From NCBI RefSeq assembly GCF_009870125.1, contig NC_046679.1, forward strand, positions 16,492,001 to 16,556,000: a stretch of DNA of 64,000 bases, given 5' to 3'. Below, piece after piece: positions 1-13,700 of the stretch; within the stretch, counting starts at the first letter, position 1, and each line of letters starts with the position of its first letter. The notes under the pieces are model-generated. The model was not told the origin of the DNA. It made no database searches and saw only the letters and a list, made by a program, of their open reading frames with translations. The DNA comes from Drosophila pseudoobscura (taxonomy: Eukaryota > Arthropoda > Insecta > Diptera > Drosophilidae). The translations under genes and the position numbers were made by a program.

Positions 1-89
1 CCCAGCGAGGACAGCTGGTTGGCGGGCAGCGGTCCGGGTGGGGCGCGTCCCGGGCTGGCGGTAACATCAGGAACTGATCTTCCATTCTC
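1..89 (-). CDS. Possible partial coding exon running off the left edge
   Basis: On the minus strand a pyrimidine-rich tract followed by TTTAG (bases 98-90) makes a plausible 3' splice site, and the following 89 bases are open to the window edge. The frame starting at base 89 reads a proline/alanine-rich peptide that begins ENGRSVPDVTASPG. GC content jumps from the AT-rich flank to about 70 percent at the same point. A second frame (offset by one) is also open, so the frame is not certain. If real, this is an internal exon of a minus-strand gene whose upstream exons lie to the right, perhaps within the 33 kb gene-poor stretch. I do not recognise the protein. Confidence 0.4.
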
Positions 90-2125
90 CTAAAAAAACA
101 AACCCCAAGCACGCATCGTCGCTGGTTAGTTTTTTGCGAGTAATTTATTCGCAGAAGCTTAATGCTAATTTCGAGTGCAACGCGCTGCCGCATAAATTAA
201 ACTAATTGTTGCAGCTGTTGCCACTGCCCCCCTGCCCATGCCGCTGCCATTCACAGCCCCTGGCACTTAAGCCGCGCTAAAAGATTTAGCTTTGCATTAA
301 TTAAGCTGATTTATCCTTTGCCGAGTGCTTTAGTTTCTTTAGAAAGTTGCAAGTTCCAACAAAAAAAAAAAATGGAAGCAGTTGCAACTCTCTCTACCCC
401 CCACCAACCCTTTAGTTCTTATTTCAAACGAAATCTAAATTATGAAAACGAGCATAATTTTCCTCCTTGTTAAATATCAGTTGACCAGAGATTACAAAAT
501 TTGATTTGCGTCTAGTTTGCTCCCAAAATTAAAGTGGATAAAGCGATGAAAAAATAGGTATCCTGTCACACCATAAATTGTAAGAAATTTTGGTTTTAAA
601 AACCTTTCTTATAGGTCCTATTTTTTATTTGTAAAATAAAAACCTAAGAACAAACATAATAATATCAAAAATTATATCAAATTACATTAAAAAGATATTT
701 ATCCTTTTAACAGCGAGGTGTCCGTACGATACATATGTAAGCCAATTACTTGCCTTCCAAAAAACTATTTTTATTATTAGTTCTAATCATAAAAATTATT
801 TTAAAATTAAATCTAATAGTATCTGCGAGATACATTTTTATCAGTAATAAAAATAAAATTTTGGGCAACAACGACGGCCCGAAACTATTTTATATAATAG
901 AGAGATTACAATCCTTACGTCCCTTGACCTTGACTATCCATAGTTTCCTTTGAAACCAAAAATGAAAGCAACTTTATATTCTTAAAGGTAAATAGCAGAA
1001 AATTACGACGTTTTACCACCATTTGCCACCAACTGTCAAATGATGGGTAGTAACAGAAATTATATTGGTAAATACTCCAATTATTAATTGAATTCTTCAG
1101 ATAATCTCCCCGATTGTAGAAAATTCTACTTATCTCCCACAAGTAGGATCGATAGCTCGCCGAACGTGTTGCTAGCCTCATTTCAGGTTTGCAACTCAAT
1201 TTGCTGCAAGAATGACTGCTAATGGCCACTTGCCCCCTCTACTTATACGAGTATGTTCCGCACATCAAGGCGGTCTTTTATCGAACGCCCTGGAACGTTG
1301 GCAATAATTATTTCATCAGAGTCGCTGCTCTGTTCTTATCCGAGCTTTTCTCACGCCAACAGTAATTTCTGTCAGTGCCACATCACCTAGCCTGCGGCAC
1401 TGCAATGCACGCGGTGAGCGGCAGCGGCAGCGCCAGTGGCAGCGACAGCGACGGCGACAGCGTCATGCAAGCTTAGGGATAGCCGACCGAGGCAACTGTA
1501 CCGGGCACGTGACGCTCGTTGATGATGTCACATGGCCAGCAGCGACGGGACAAGCGACAGCCCCAGTCCAGCCCACACCCAGGCCATAGGCCACATGACA
1601 CAGGACATGGGACACAGGACACGAGACACGGAATAAAGGCAAAAGCAACAACAATGTTCACACAACTTTGATTTTTCATGGGGTTGGGGCGTCACGAAAT
1701 TGGTTTTAAATGAAGTTGCCGACCAAAAAGCTAAACGAAGTTTTTAATGGATTAATGTTAGGACGAGGCAGGACATTCCCATGAACAGACCAGGGTAAGG
1801 CTGCGGAGAGAGAGGGAGAGCTGCCTGTGGCACAAATTGTGGTCAAGCCCGTCATTGTCAAGTGCTGCAGTTGCAGACTCCATCGTTGAAGTGGAGTCGA
1901 GTACTCCCTAAGGGGCAGCCAGCATCCCTCTCTCTCTCTCTCCCTCTGCTCTGCGGTGGCCAAAAATCATGTTCGCAAGCGAAGGAGCAACAACAACAAT
2001 ATAAATATTTGGAAGAAATCTTTGAAATTGCAAAACTTTGACATGTGTCGGTGGCTGTCTCTCTTCCCCCATCCTTTTGTTGCTGCTGCTGTTTGGCCAA
2101 ACTTTCGTCAAAGTTGCCCCCTGGA

Positions 2126-2159
2126 GGAGCGGCAAGAGGAGCGGCAAGAGGAGCGGCAA
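2126..2159. repeat. 12-bp minisatellite, about 3 copies
   Basis: The motif GGAGCGGCAAGA occurs in three near-perfect tandem copies. It lies in non-coding sequence and shows nothing else of note. Confidence 0.85.
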
Positions 2160-5100
2160 CATCAGCAGCTGTCGTTGAAGCTGAAGTTTTTCGGCCTCGC
2201 GCGTCCTCTGTTTCGACCATTTGCTCTTAGTCAAATAGGCATTATTATATGGCTATATTCCATGAAAGTCTGCCCTTTTGTTGCCTGCTTTGCCTGGCCC
2301 TCCGGCGGTTATAGCTCTTGTTGCTGCTGCTGATGATGTTGCCTCTGCTGCTTGTGGTGCTGCTGCTCCTCCTGTCGATGGCAAAGTTTCTGCTCCGCTG
2401 GCATTAAACTATTAAAGTGTGTTTACTGTAATGGTATTTCGTTGTTGGTTGTTTGCACTTTTGCCAACTGCAAATGCATGGCTAAATAAATAATTCAAGC
2501 GGAATTCCTAGGCCCCACCATTAACACACAAACACACACAAACAACACGAAAAAAATGGTCCTTTGCGTTTGCGTGGGTGTGTAGGCCAAATGTACAGCA
2601 ACAAAAACGGGGCGGGGCGTGTCTCAGCCAAACAACTGTATTCAATAAAAAGAACTGGGCAGCAGAACCAGCAGCAGCAGAAGAAGGCGGCACACGGCCC
2701 CATTGTTGATGGCTAGCATTGTGGTTTGCCGCTTCTGGCCCCGCGCTAACGAGACTTGGCCGGGAACCAACACATTACTGTCGATGGTGTGTGCATCGCG
2801 TGCAGGCTTCAACTCTGGCAAGAAGCAGGCGGCAGGCGGCAGGAGGCAGTGCCAGAGCCACAGCCGAAGCTCTAAATGGACACATGAAGTGGCAAAGCAA
2901 CAGCCAACAGCAACACCCCGGTCCAAGCTGTCAGCATACAATTTATGCACCGACCCAACCATGTGATGTGATGTCCTTTCCACCCACTGTCCTATGTTGT
3001 CTTCTGCCCATGCCCCAAGCCCCATGCCCCAAGCCCCGTGCCCTACCCCACTTGAAGTTCAGTGGAAATCACTTTAACGCCTGCCTCAATTTCTGCCACA
3101 CTTGGATATTTTCTAATTCAATAATTCATCATTTTTCCTAAAGTGTTTTCTTTTTTTTTTATGGTGCTTGCAGATTTTTTCCTCCGCATAACTCGAGGGG
3201 TTTTCCACTCACTTTGCGGGGAGTAAATTATTCACAGCGAGTCGCGCACTTAATTAGCAAGTGAATAGTTTATTAACCGGCAAATCCAATAAGTTCAGAG
3301 TGCCAGGGGCTGGAGGGGGGTGGGATGTAAAAGCAGGAAAAGAGACTAGCCGGAAAATTACCAGAGCCAGGCGGCTTATGCAAAGCGTCTTTAGGCAAAG
3401 CCCAAGAGTCGAGGGCCACATGTGACTCACGGAGCCCACCCACCCACTCAGGGTGAGGGGTTCGGTGCTGCCTGTTTAAACTCATTTCAACTTCATTATG
3501 CTGTCGGGCGCTGCTGCTGTCTAGCCACAGTCCCTCTTGCGCCCTGCACCCTGCTGTGTGACTACAACTAATTGAAAAATAGTCAAGACATCTCACATAC
3601 AACATCCCACGTCTAGCGTTTGGCAAGCTTTTTTAATTATGGATGATTCTTCCTCAGGCTGGCATAGGGCTAAAACTATTCCAGGGACACAGCGGTAGAG
3701 GGAGGAGCCAAGGACGACTGCCATCATTAGAGGAAGTTGCGTGACAGCACAAATCAATAAAATCATTTTTAGTGCCTCCTACAGGCCAAAATAAAACACA
3801 AGCTCTCCCCAATCGGAAATTGACTAAAATTGTAATTATGTCAGAGAACAGACGCCATTAACAGTAACAGTAGCAGTATTAGTAGAAATAGCAGTATAAG
3901 TAGCAGTAGCCGCAACAGGAATACTTTCTTGGCCAACTTGGCTGTTGGCCCACTTTCCTTCGATTGTGGAAAAGTGCGTCATTTGCTTGACTGCGTTAAT
4001 AATTGGTCAGCCATAATGGTAATGACTAGGCACAGTCGGTGGATCGAGGGATCAATTGTCCTGTCTTGGCCCTGGCTGGCACTTTCGACTTTTTTTGGGG
4101 GGAGTGGGGCAGAGGTGGGTTGACTTTCTCCACTGCCGTCTGTCAGCTGTCTCAGACCTATCCCTACCCCATCCTCTGGTCCTGCCCGGTTGATTGATTG
4201 TCAGACGCATTGATTGATTGCTGGAGCATGTGATTTAGCAGGCACTGGGATCTTCTTTGTTTTAGCGTCGAACTCATTCGGACGCCGCCTACACTGCGTG
4301 GAATAATTGATCCGGCTTTTGCCATTGTTCTACTGGGGAGAAGGGGGTAGCCCATTAGAATTGATGAAATTGATTTGGTTTTGGGGCCGATACAATTAAT
4401 AATTCGAAACAGTAGTAGCAAGTCATGTTATTTGTCTAATGGTCCTTAAACTGATAGCCAAAAACACACGCTTGCCGTGGAAGGGAGTGTGGAAAGGAGT
4501 CCCCCGAGTGGAGGAGTAGTGCCAGAGAGAAGGGAAGAGAGAGGGAGAGAGAGAGAGCTTTGGTCAACTTTTAATGGCCATAACGTGCTTACAACTTAAC
4601 CACTCAACATTTTCCACTCAGCTTTTCGTCATGAACTAAACTTTCCGGTTCCCAGGAATTTGGTAGCATTTTCAGGCAAAATTTTAACCACAATTTGTTG
4701 CATAATTTGTTTCGGTAAAACTGAATTATTTTGCTCAACCAGAACATGGGTCAGAGGTTACGTTGAGCATTTCCCGTAGGGCCCAGGGCATTTATATAAC
4801 CATTTCCTTCAGCGGCATATGGCCCACCTCTCTTTCGCTCAATCGGAAATAATAGAACAATAGAATCAAACCGAAGAACCGTAGCCGTAACCGTAACTGA
4901 AACCCACCTAAAGCGAACACACAAAAACAAAATTCCAAATAATTATAAATTTAAATGCCTTCCAGGCTTGCCCACCCTGGGCCCATGGGGCCACTGCTAC
5001 TCCCTATTCTGCTCTGTGTGCACTCTCCATGCCAATTACATGTCAGTTCGCTGGAATTTTCGGAATTCACTGACAACAATTACAATTAAATGGCAAATGC

Positions 5101-5436
5101 ACAGCGCAGCACACACACACACCGGGAGAGAGGAAGCAGCAGCAGCAACAACAGCAATGTTAATAATAGTTGTCACTTGCAGCTGCGCTAATGTCAAAAT
5201 ATGTGGCACAAGAGCAGGGACCCACAGAGACAGGGTCCTTCCGTCCGTCCAACAATGAGGATAGCAGTGAAGCCAGTGGCTGAGGCAGAAACAGTAGAAG
5301 TAGAAGTAGCTGTGGCGCTGTGGCAATGTGGCAGAGGCGGTACATGGCAGAAGCAGAAGCAGCCGTAGCTGTGGCTTGACTACTCCTGAATTGGATTGCT
5401 TGGGGTTTGCGTTTGGCTTTGGCTTCGGTGTACTGT

Positions 5437-5470
5437 GTACGGTGTACAGTGTACAGTGTACAGTGTACGG
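5437..5470. repeat. AGTGTAC/GGTGTAC heptamer tandem repeat
   Basis: Several copies of a 7-bp unit containing GTGTAC follow one another (GTGTACAGTGTACAGTGTAC, then one more). The GTAC core is self-complementary, so the tract can fold on itself. Confidence 0.8.
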
Positions 5471-8400
5471 GTCTGAGTTTAAGATAACCGCAAATTAAGC
5501 AAACAACAAAGGCGGTGGCAACAACAATGCTTGAAACAAGCCGCACTGTGGCGTTGATTGTGACAGCAACTGCTGGGGCAGAGGAAGAAGGCAGAAGGCA
5601 GGACCGGAATCAAGAGCAGCTGTGGACACATTACCCGCACTTTCATGGGCCACACGACGTATACGTGATTTATTGATTAAATTCAAATTTGCCGGCAAAC
5701 AAAAGGAGAATGCACAAGATGGCATCGCATTATGCAATTAGAGAGAGAGAGAGAGAGGGGCAGAGAGAGAAAGAGGAGCAAGGCGCAGAGAGAGAGGGAA
5801 TACGGATAATGGTATCACAGGGCATCAAAGGCATTAACCCTGACAAAAGCAAAGCCTTGCCTCACCCTCCTCCAATCAAAAGTGTCGAGTGACAGAATGA
5901 AGCGTGAAGATATCTCTCAAACCCAAAGCTACCCCCAAAAGCTGACAGGACAAACCTTTTACTGGGCTGTGCAGCAGCAGCAGCAGCAGCCACTCACATC
6001 ACTCAAAGCCGCTCCAATTGATTGCCTCCGCCCTGGATGGAGGCATAATCTGGTCCTGCCAGCCAAGGAGCTGCTTCCGTCCTGGCTGGCTGCTGCTCTT
6101 TGGCAAATTTAATTACCCAACCGAATGGAAGAAGTAAGCAAACAGTTGCTGCTGCTGCTGCTGCCATTATCTATGCAAATATTTTTAGCGCCCCCCAAGT
6201 GAAGGGCTGCATACTTAATGAAATTTTATTTCAATATTTCAAGTGCCCTTAACAGTCAGGCGGCGGAAGGAAGAGCCAGACCCCGAAGTAGTTGAAAGTT
6301 GCAATCTGTAGGTAACAAATATACGAGTACGAATACCAGTATAAATACATATATATATTCGTATATATATATATAAAACGATTAAATGTCTAAGTGGGTT
6401 CGCATAGTAGCCAGTCGGCCACAGGCCCCACACTTGAGTTTGTTTTATTTGCAAAGTTTTCATTTTTGAGCCTCTCTTTTTTTTGTTTTTGTTTTTGTTT
6501 TTGTTTGAGAGAGTTGTTGGTTCGTTGGCCTTTGCTGCGTGTTTCCATAGAATATGCACTCTTATTTGTTTTACGCATATTTATTTATTCATTCATCCGC
6601 AAGAGTGTACACACCCACACATAAATACAAAAAAAAAGAAAAAAAAAATATAAAATTAAAATATATAATATAAAAGAACACAGCACAGAGCAAGAAATTC
6701 GTTTATGAAGAACGGTGGGTGGAAATTGGATGGGCGCGGGTCTGGGAATCCAGAACGGAGGAGCAGAAGGTCCCTGTGCTCGACTGCAGGACGACGGAAG
6801 CTTAAGCGGCTAATAGTCACAACTCGCAGCGTGCTAAAGGCAATATTTGCATACCAATACATAGCCATCATATAAATAAATATTTAAGTAAAAAAATATA
6901 CTGTACCCCAGTATATGAAAATGTCATGCAAATTTTCGTTTGCCTGTAGCCGAAAGGCACTCGTCATCCCTCCCATGTGGCACGCTCTCTTGTGGGGGGG
7001 AGGGGAGTTTCTGTGGGAGTTGCGTATTATATGCGGACTTATGACATTTTCAGCGTTTTGTGGCTACGCGAATGGTTTGACGGGTTACTATATTGATGTT
7101 GAGCTTCCACTTTGGCATTTTCCAACCAACAGAAGAGCAGAGTCGCGGAGGCACCATGATATTGCGGAAAATAGTTGCTTTGATATTAACTCTATTTATT
7201 CCCATATGCAAAGAGGCAAAATTCAACAATAGCTTCGAAATATAGTTAAAAATATTTGATATTTATGGTCAAATCCCCAGCTTCATTTTCCCATAAATTA
7301 TGCAGAATCGATAGAGATTTAAATCTCCATACAGGAGGCACCTTTAATGCAGATTTTACCGCCCAAGCTAAGAGCCCTGTAAACATGTGTAAGTTGTAAT
7401 AATCATTAGAATATTTTTGATTACTTTTAGTTGCTCCCATATCTCCTCCCTACAGAGGAGGCCTTCCTCCACACCGGGAGGCACTCACCTTGCGATGGCT
7501 GCTTCTGGTCAGGAAACATCCTGTCGTGGCGCTATCACACATTAATTTTGTTGCAGCCACCTTGCTTGCTGTGTCGCCCCGAAGGGAAATAGTGTCCAAA
7601 TGGAATAGAAGTTCTTTTTGTTTCTATATAGAAGTGGCAGAGTCACGTCGCGTGTGTCCACTCAAATATTGTATGTATTTGTAATTGAAATGATAGTTTC
7701 TGCACCTTGCGGCACCCGATACGATTTGATTTCGATTTTTCGCAGTTAAGTTATTTATTTTCTATATATCATACACATGCATATATAGAATGTATGTGTG
7801 TTTTGTTTCGCTGTATGTGTGATATTGCTCCTTTGCTTCGGTGGTTTCGTAACGGCTTCCTTAAGCTATAATTTGATACGTATTTCTGTTGCTCTGCTCC
7901 CGCAATGGCTGCGTCCAATGGCTTACATCCAATTGTATCGCTTCATTTTTTGTTGTTTGGGGGCTTGTTTTATCCGCATTTCTATTCTCTAAGCACACAA
8001 GAGCTATGATAACTGTATCTGTACATACATACATACCGTTCTGTCTGTCTGTGTGTGTGTATGTGTGTGTGTGGGCTTGTATCTGTATGATTGCCTTTTG
8101 TTGCCAGGCGAAAATATTTATGTTTGCCTTTCACGCTTCACTGCCGACGTTTGCCAAAACGTTTTCAAAATTTCTACACAATTGATTTAAACGGCGCTTT
8201 AAGTGCGGTCTGTCTGCCCCCCAGCCACCCCCACCAAAAGGGAGGGCGAAGTCCGCAGAAAGACACAGAGAAAGAGAGAGGCAGATAAGTGGGCCGTCCG
8301 CCCACCGGCATCAAGTATACGCCGCGTGTAGCGCAGGCAGCTTTGGCGTAAATAATTCGGCCGAGAGCCGTGCAAAAATTTCATTAATTCAAGGCATACT

Positions 8401-9300
8401 AAATTAAAACGGGGAACAGCAGACGGAGCTCCCACTCATTTGTGGTGCACAAAGCACAAAAAAAAGAAGTTCGCCCCAGAAAAAGGGAATAAAGAACAGA
8501 GAAATATGGGTAGGATGTGGGCGGCGGCGTTTCTTGCTGATTATCAAGAAAAATAGTTTTATCCTCGGCTGAAGGATAAATCGAAATTAAACTTCTTCTA
8601 GCAGCAAAAGATGAGTGGCAGGCAATGGCAGACATTTTCCCATTTTATCTCAGTTTAATTATATATTTGTTGGGCTGAACTTTGGCATATTTGCAGCAGA
8701 CAAATGTCGAAAGGGCCAGAAAGAGTCCAGGGTCCCAGAGCGTTGCGTGAGCGCCCTCTCGAAACTTTGGAAAGCAAATGCGTTTCCCAGGAATCCGGTT
8801 AGCCCTAGTTACATTTCCCGCGCGGCTGCTTTGGCCGTATAGACCCTGCTACCAGCAATCAGCTATAGCCTGGGCCAACAGAGAGAGGCGTGGTTGTTTG
8901 GCTGTTGGTTTGGGACGTGCTGCAGACGTGAATGCGAAAAATTACATTTTGCCACTTTTACAGACAAAAGATGAAGTCGGCCGACCCTATCTACCGCCCC
9001 CGTAAAACTCCCGAGACTTTCGCGGCAGTAAGAGGAATTCTGGGGGTAGCGTATACGCAATATTGCTGCTGCCACTGAAACTGCCACTGCCACTGCTGCT
9101 GCTTCTGCTTCTGGGCCCAAGCTACGTGGGTTAACATTGTCGAAGATAATGGCTGCTTTGGGGGCTGCCTAACTGACTGTCAGGCAGCCTGCCTGCCACT
9201 GTCTCTTTCTGTGTCTTGCCAGGCAATCGTTGGGCTGTTGAACCTTAAGTGTGTGCGTCTGCTCCAACGCCGCCATCGCCAGCACCATCTCCACCGCCAT

Positions 9301-9348
9301 GTGCCTTTGCCTGTGTCTGTGCCTGTGCCTGTGCCTTTGTCTGTGTGG
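9301..9348. repeat. Hexamer repeat (GTGCCT/GTGTCT/TTGCCT)
   Basis: Imperfect hexanucleotide array on the plus strand. It explains the open frames rich in Val-Pro, Cys-Ala or His-Arg on both strands here, none of which is a gene. Confidence 0.85.
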
Positions 9349-9984
9349 GATGGAGCCAGGGGGGTTGGGACTGTGTATGTGTGTGGGGGCGTGAGCGCGC
9401 GCATTTAGCAGCAAAAATTTGTGTCTGTATATGGGACAGTCTGATACAAAAAAAAAGAAAAAGGAAAACGGAAAAAGAGCGGAAAAAATGAATAAGACTA
9501 GGCAATGTCTTTGGCAGCCGTCGTTCAAAAGAATTGCGATGGGATTGGGTTTTCTCGTTTCCTTTGATTCTCATTGCGTATACGCAGTGTTGTGTTTGTC
9601 TGTGTGTGTTTGTGTAATGGGCTTATTCCATAATAAATTTCATTTCATTTCAGATTTGCTCGTGTGTGTGTGTGTGTGTCTGTGTGTTCCAGCACAGACA
9701 CACGAACACGTGTTTCTGTTCTCGAAACAAATCGGTTTACCTAGGTAAGTGATTTGCTGCTCGACAAAAATATCTATATATATATAGACTCGATAGGAGT
9801 GGGAGTATTGTATGTATGTATTCCCTAAGACAGTTTTAATTGACTACTGTTTTTTGTATTGATCGAGCGGGCTCCATATTTCGCTCTCTTTAGCCGTGGA
9901 GGAGGCAATTTAACGCGGCATTAAAATTTTATCGGCTATTCCGTTTGCTTTTCTGCAATCATTTTTAGAGTCCACCCACAACCG

Positions 9985-10660
9985 ACAATCACGCTGCCCG
10001 ATGACGACGATGACGGTGACGGTGACGGTGCCGTTGACTTGGGGACCTCTGTTGAGCGCGCGCGATTCCTTCTCTTCTATCACCCACCACTCCTGGCCGT
10101 GCGTGAAATAGTATTGAATAAGTTCCGTTTTTAATGAGTTTTACTACACGCCAGCCACGAGCTCGCTCTGCAGGTATATACGTATGTATAGAGTCCGTCC
10201 TTCCTGTACGTATACAGCGTCGGCGTTGCAAATACTACTACGCACGGACACACACACACACACATGCACAAACAAGAGCGCGCCACGCACGACGTTAATG
10301 TTAACGGTAACGAGCACGAGGACTAGAACGGAACGAGGACGGACACACCAGAACGACGACGACGACAACGACAACGACGTCCGACGCGCTCAACTGAACT
10401 TTGCGTATTGAGATGGAACGGCGAGCGGACAACCAGCCCGGAGCCGAGCAGAAGAGAAACGAAGTTGCAACCGAAACAACATCTCCATTGTCGAAATTGG
10501 AGCAAATACACATTCACATTCATACATTCACACGCACACACTCATACTCGTACGCATGGAGAGCAGCAGAGACTCTCTCTCTCTCTCTCTCTCCCGCTTG
10601 TTCGGTTCTTCGGTTCGGGTAAACTTTCTTGTTTAACGGAGAGCGAAAGCTTTTACGGAG
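9985..10660. promoter_or_regulatory. Candidate promoter/5'-leader-like region
   Basis: A CpG- and ACG-rich stretch stands out from its AT-rich flanks. It holds GACGGT repeats (about 10012-10031), a CA run (about 10249-10264), GAC/AAC repeats (10350-10380), then a purine-rich leader-like segment and a CTCTCT run (10572-10592, GAGA-factor type sites). Unspliced 5' leaders of large fly genes often look like this. No start codon leads into a long frame, so nothing coding can be attached. This is a guess from composition alone. Confidence 0.2.
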
Positions 10661-10729
10661 AAAAGTTCGACAGGCTTTTACGACATCTCTGTGCATGCGT
10701 TTGCGTGCTGTTGAGGCTCGTTTTTGGAG

Positions 10730-10731
<2 letters not shown>

Positions 10732-10765
<34 letters not shown>
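10732..10765. repeat. (GT)n microsatellite
   Basis: About 17 uninterrupted GT dinucleotides on the plus strand. It accounts for the Cys-Val and Thr-His runs in the open frames here. Confidence 0.97.
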
Positions 10766-10767
<2 letters not shown>

Positions 10768-13700
10768 AGTGTGTATATATTTGAATTATTTAACACGAAA
10801 AAATTGGCAGTCGGGATTTGGGGAATTGTATTTGATACGGGACGGCACGGCACAGCACAGCACAGCAGCAGCAGCTGCCGCTCTTCGAGGATGGGATGGG
10901 ATGTCTGCTGGGGACCCTGTCGCTTGGCATTGCCAGATGTGATTTTTTTGTAGTTGTACGAGTATAGTGCTGCACGGTTGATGTTGCACGGACTTGAACT
11001 TGTCCAAAAGCCCAGGACAGTCAGATGCATAATTGATGTCTTGGCTAGGAATGAACCTTGAAAAATTGAAAATAAATGGATCATTCCGCATGATATGATC
11101 ATTTACATGAGCGTTTTCATTTATCGTTTCCTGGCATCCAATATATTGTGGGTTCATTTTTTAATTCCCAGCCATCCAGGCAATCGTTTTGGGTTAAAGC
11201 TTGTCATCGATATAAGGAGCTTTTCGGGATGATGACGCTCTAGTCCCATTATCTTGTTAAGGAAAGCATCCCTGGCATCCCTGGCTTCCACAGAGAAGCC
11301 CTCTCAATTCATTTACACAAACCCACACTTAAGCCTTCACCTGGGGCGCCTCCCGCAGGGCAGATAGGCTTCCAGCTAATCCTGACATCGATAACAATTA
11401 CATACTCGAGGAAAGGACTCGAACCTATGCCACTGGCAAATGAAACGAGAAAAATGCCAATCATGTGTGTGACTGGCTAAACGCAAGGAAAACGCCAGAC
11501 CAGACCCAACTCAAAGCGGCTCGGGACCCCGCCTGGCATGACAGACAAACATTATGAATGATAAAGGTACAACAATGGGCCATAGGCGAAAGCAGAACCA
11601 ACAAAAGCCCTCCCGCTTTGGCCTAGTCCGAAAGCGCGCGCGTCGCTTTTGCAAATGTTTGTTTATCAAGCAATTCAAATCAACAAAATGAAACAAAGCG
11701 AATTGTTGGTCAGTCGGGGAAGGGGAGGAAGAGGGACGAGAGACGAGGGGCCATTGCCACTGCCACTCCACACACAGCGTTGGAGCATTATGAATAATTT
11801 TAATAACCCAGCCCGATGACACAAACAGATAAACCAGTTGCCATTAAAAACGCATTACAATTGATAAAAGGACTAGAAAAGGAAGCAGCCAGCTTTTGTC
11901 CTGCGGCATGACGCTGCTTTAGATACCCTTCAACAACGAAATGGAACTGATGGAATGAGAATAAGTGAAGGAATATAGTAAGTGGAGGAACAAAAATAAT
12001 GATAAGTATCGCTAATGTCAAGCACTTTAAATGAACTGATAAAATCCCAAATACTTTTAAGGTTATCCTTGGACAAATCATCACAAAGTTCAGCGATGAA
12101 TTCATAAATGATCCGGTAATAAAATCACCAATAAATCCACAAAAAATCATCCATGAATCACTAGCAAATCACTAAACAAAAACTACATAGTTCAAAATTG
12201 ATTAATTTGTTGAGAATTCATTCCGCTTAAGAAATAAAGTCTAATAGTAGGACCATAGTATGATCGCCATACACAACAACAACAACATTTTTGATTGGAA
12301 AGCTCGATACATCTTCAAGAACAGCCATTATATCGACACAAATTAAAAATCCTTTAAAAGGTCACACAATTCTTTTTCTAACCCAACATTTCTCGGACAT
12401 CGGCTCTGCAAATGCCGAGTGAAAATTATGTAAGTGCCAGTCACCAGATCGGGGTTTGTGAATTTTTAAAAAATATTTGGAGTATATTTGCAAATTCTAA
12501 ATATAAAGATGTGATCTGAACATCCAGGCGTACAAAAGTTGTCATATTGTCGCACTGGTTTATTATTATTCTTACAACGTAAATTCTATGAAATATTGAA
12601 CAAAATTGTCGTATTTTCTTAAGGCCTTACACTTGAGTATTTTAATTTTCTTTTATGGAGTGCAGACACCAAATTAGTTCAAGAAATTAAGATCACTTGG
12701 CTATTACCGAAAATAGTATTTTTGTATAGAACATAGCCCCCTCTATTATCTTGTCTGTGGCATACACCTTTTTGTAATATCGAAAATTCGAGCCCTCATC
12801 AAGTGTATTCGTATCGAAAAAGCAGAGGTAAGTACTCAAAAGATTTTGGTCAAAAAGGTTGAAATAACAGCGGGAAAGGCCTTTCGGAAGAGCGTAAAGT
12901 CAATTTCCTGAATGACATGTGTGTAACCCTTTGAGTGCGAGTGTGAGTGTGAATGCGAGTGTGAGTAAGTGCTGGGTAGGTAGGCCGCATCATTCACAAA
13001 AGCTGCAAACACACACGCGCGCGCTCTCTCCGCGCTCGCTCTCTCTCTGCATCGACACACGGCCAACAGCCACTGGTCTCGTACTCGTATGTGGGTCAGT
13101 TTGATGAGACGCTTACGCTGACCCATCCACCCACACGGAACAGCCACCCAGTCAGGCATTCAGGCAGCCAGCAAGCCACGAAGCCGCCATCCGCTGACAG
13201 GCAATCAACTGTCAGGCCGAGAGCAGGCCATGCAAAATAAATGCAATTCAAAAATTTCTTCTTTTTCAAGGCGGCAGGCTGTGGCGTGGGACGTGGGGCA
13301 TGGGGCATGTGGAATGGGGCATGGGCCAGCAACCGCAGCTAGGCAAACATGCCGCAGGCACACAGGCCTAAACACACTATACTGTACGTTACGTATACGC
13401 AACATAGACGCCTGCGCGGATAAGATGCGCACACGCGAGTAGCAATACGTGTGGATACGATAGTAGGTCCCGGCCGGGTCCGGGTCCGGGTCCGTGTCCG
13501 TGTCCGGCCAGCGTCGAACCTTATCCGTTGCGTCGGCACGCAGGCAGCCAGCGGTCCGGATGCGAGCGGCTAATAACAAACTTCCGGAGAGGAGAAATTC
13601 TTTTGTCATTGGAATTTGTCAAGCGCAGCAAATTGAGTTCACGGCTCGGTTCGGCGGCTGCTTGCGAGTGGAATTGAATTCGAAAATGGTGAAAATGGCC

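Larger units (their letters stand above)
90..9980. other. Gene-poor, microsatellite-rich stretch
   Basis: No convincing coding exon was seen. The open frames here are short, lie in low-complexity sequence and mostly start at non-ATG codons. The stretch holds many CAG/CTG, GAGA and CA runs, A/T-rich blocks (for example 540-860), a TATATA block near 6345-6380, and several short tandem motifs listed separately. It looks like a long fly intron or intergenic regulatory DNA. Conserved enhancers may be present but cannot be recognised without comparison to other species. Confidence 0.6.

Noticed and set aside
10408..10953. 181-codon open frame
   Set aside because: Driven by CACA, CTCT and GTGT microsatellites; no family-like sequence and no splice context.
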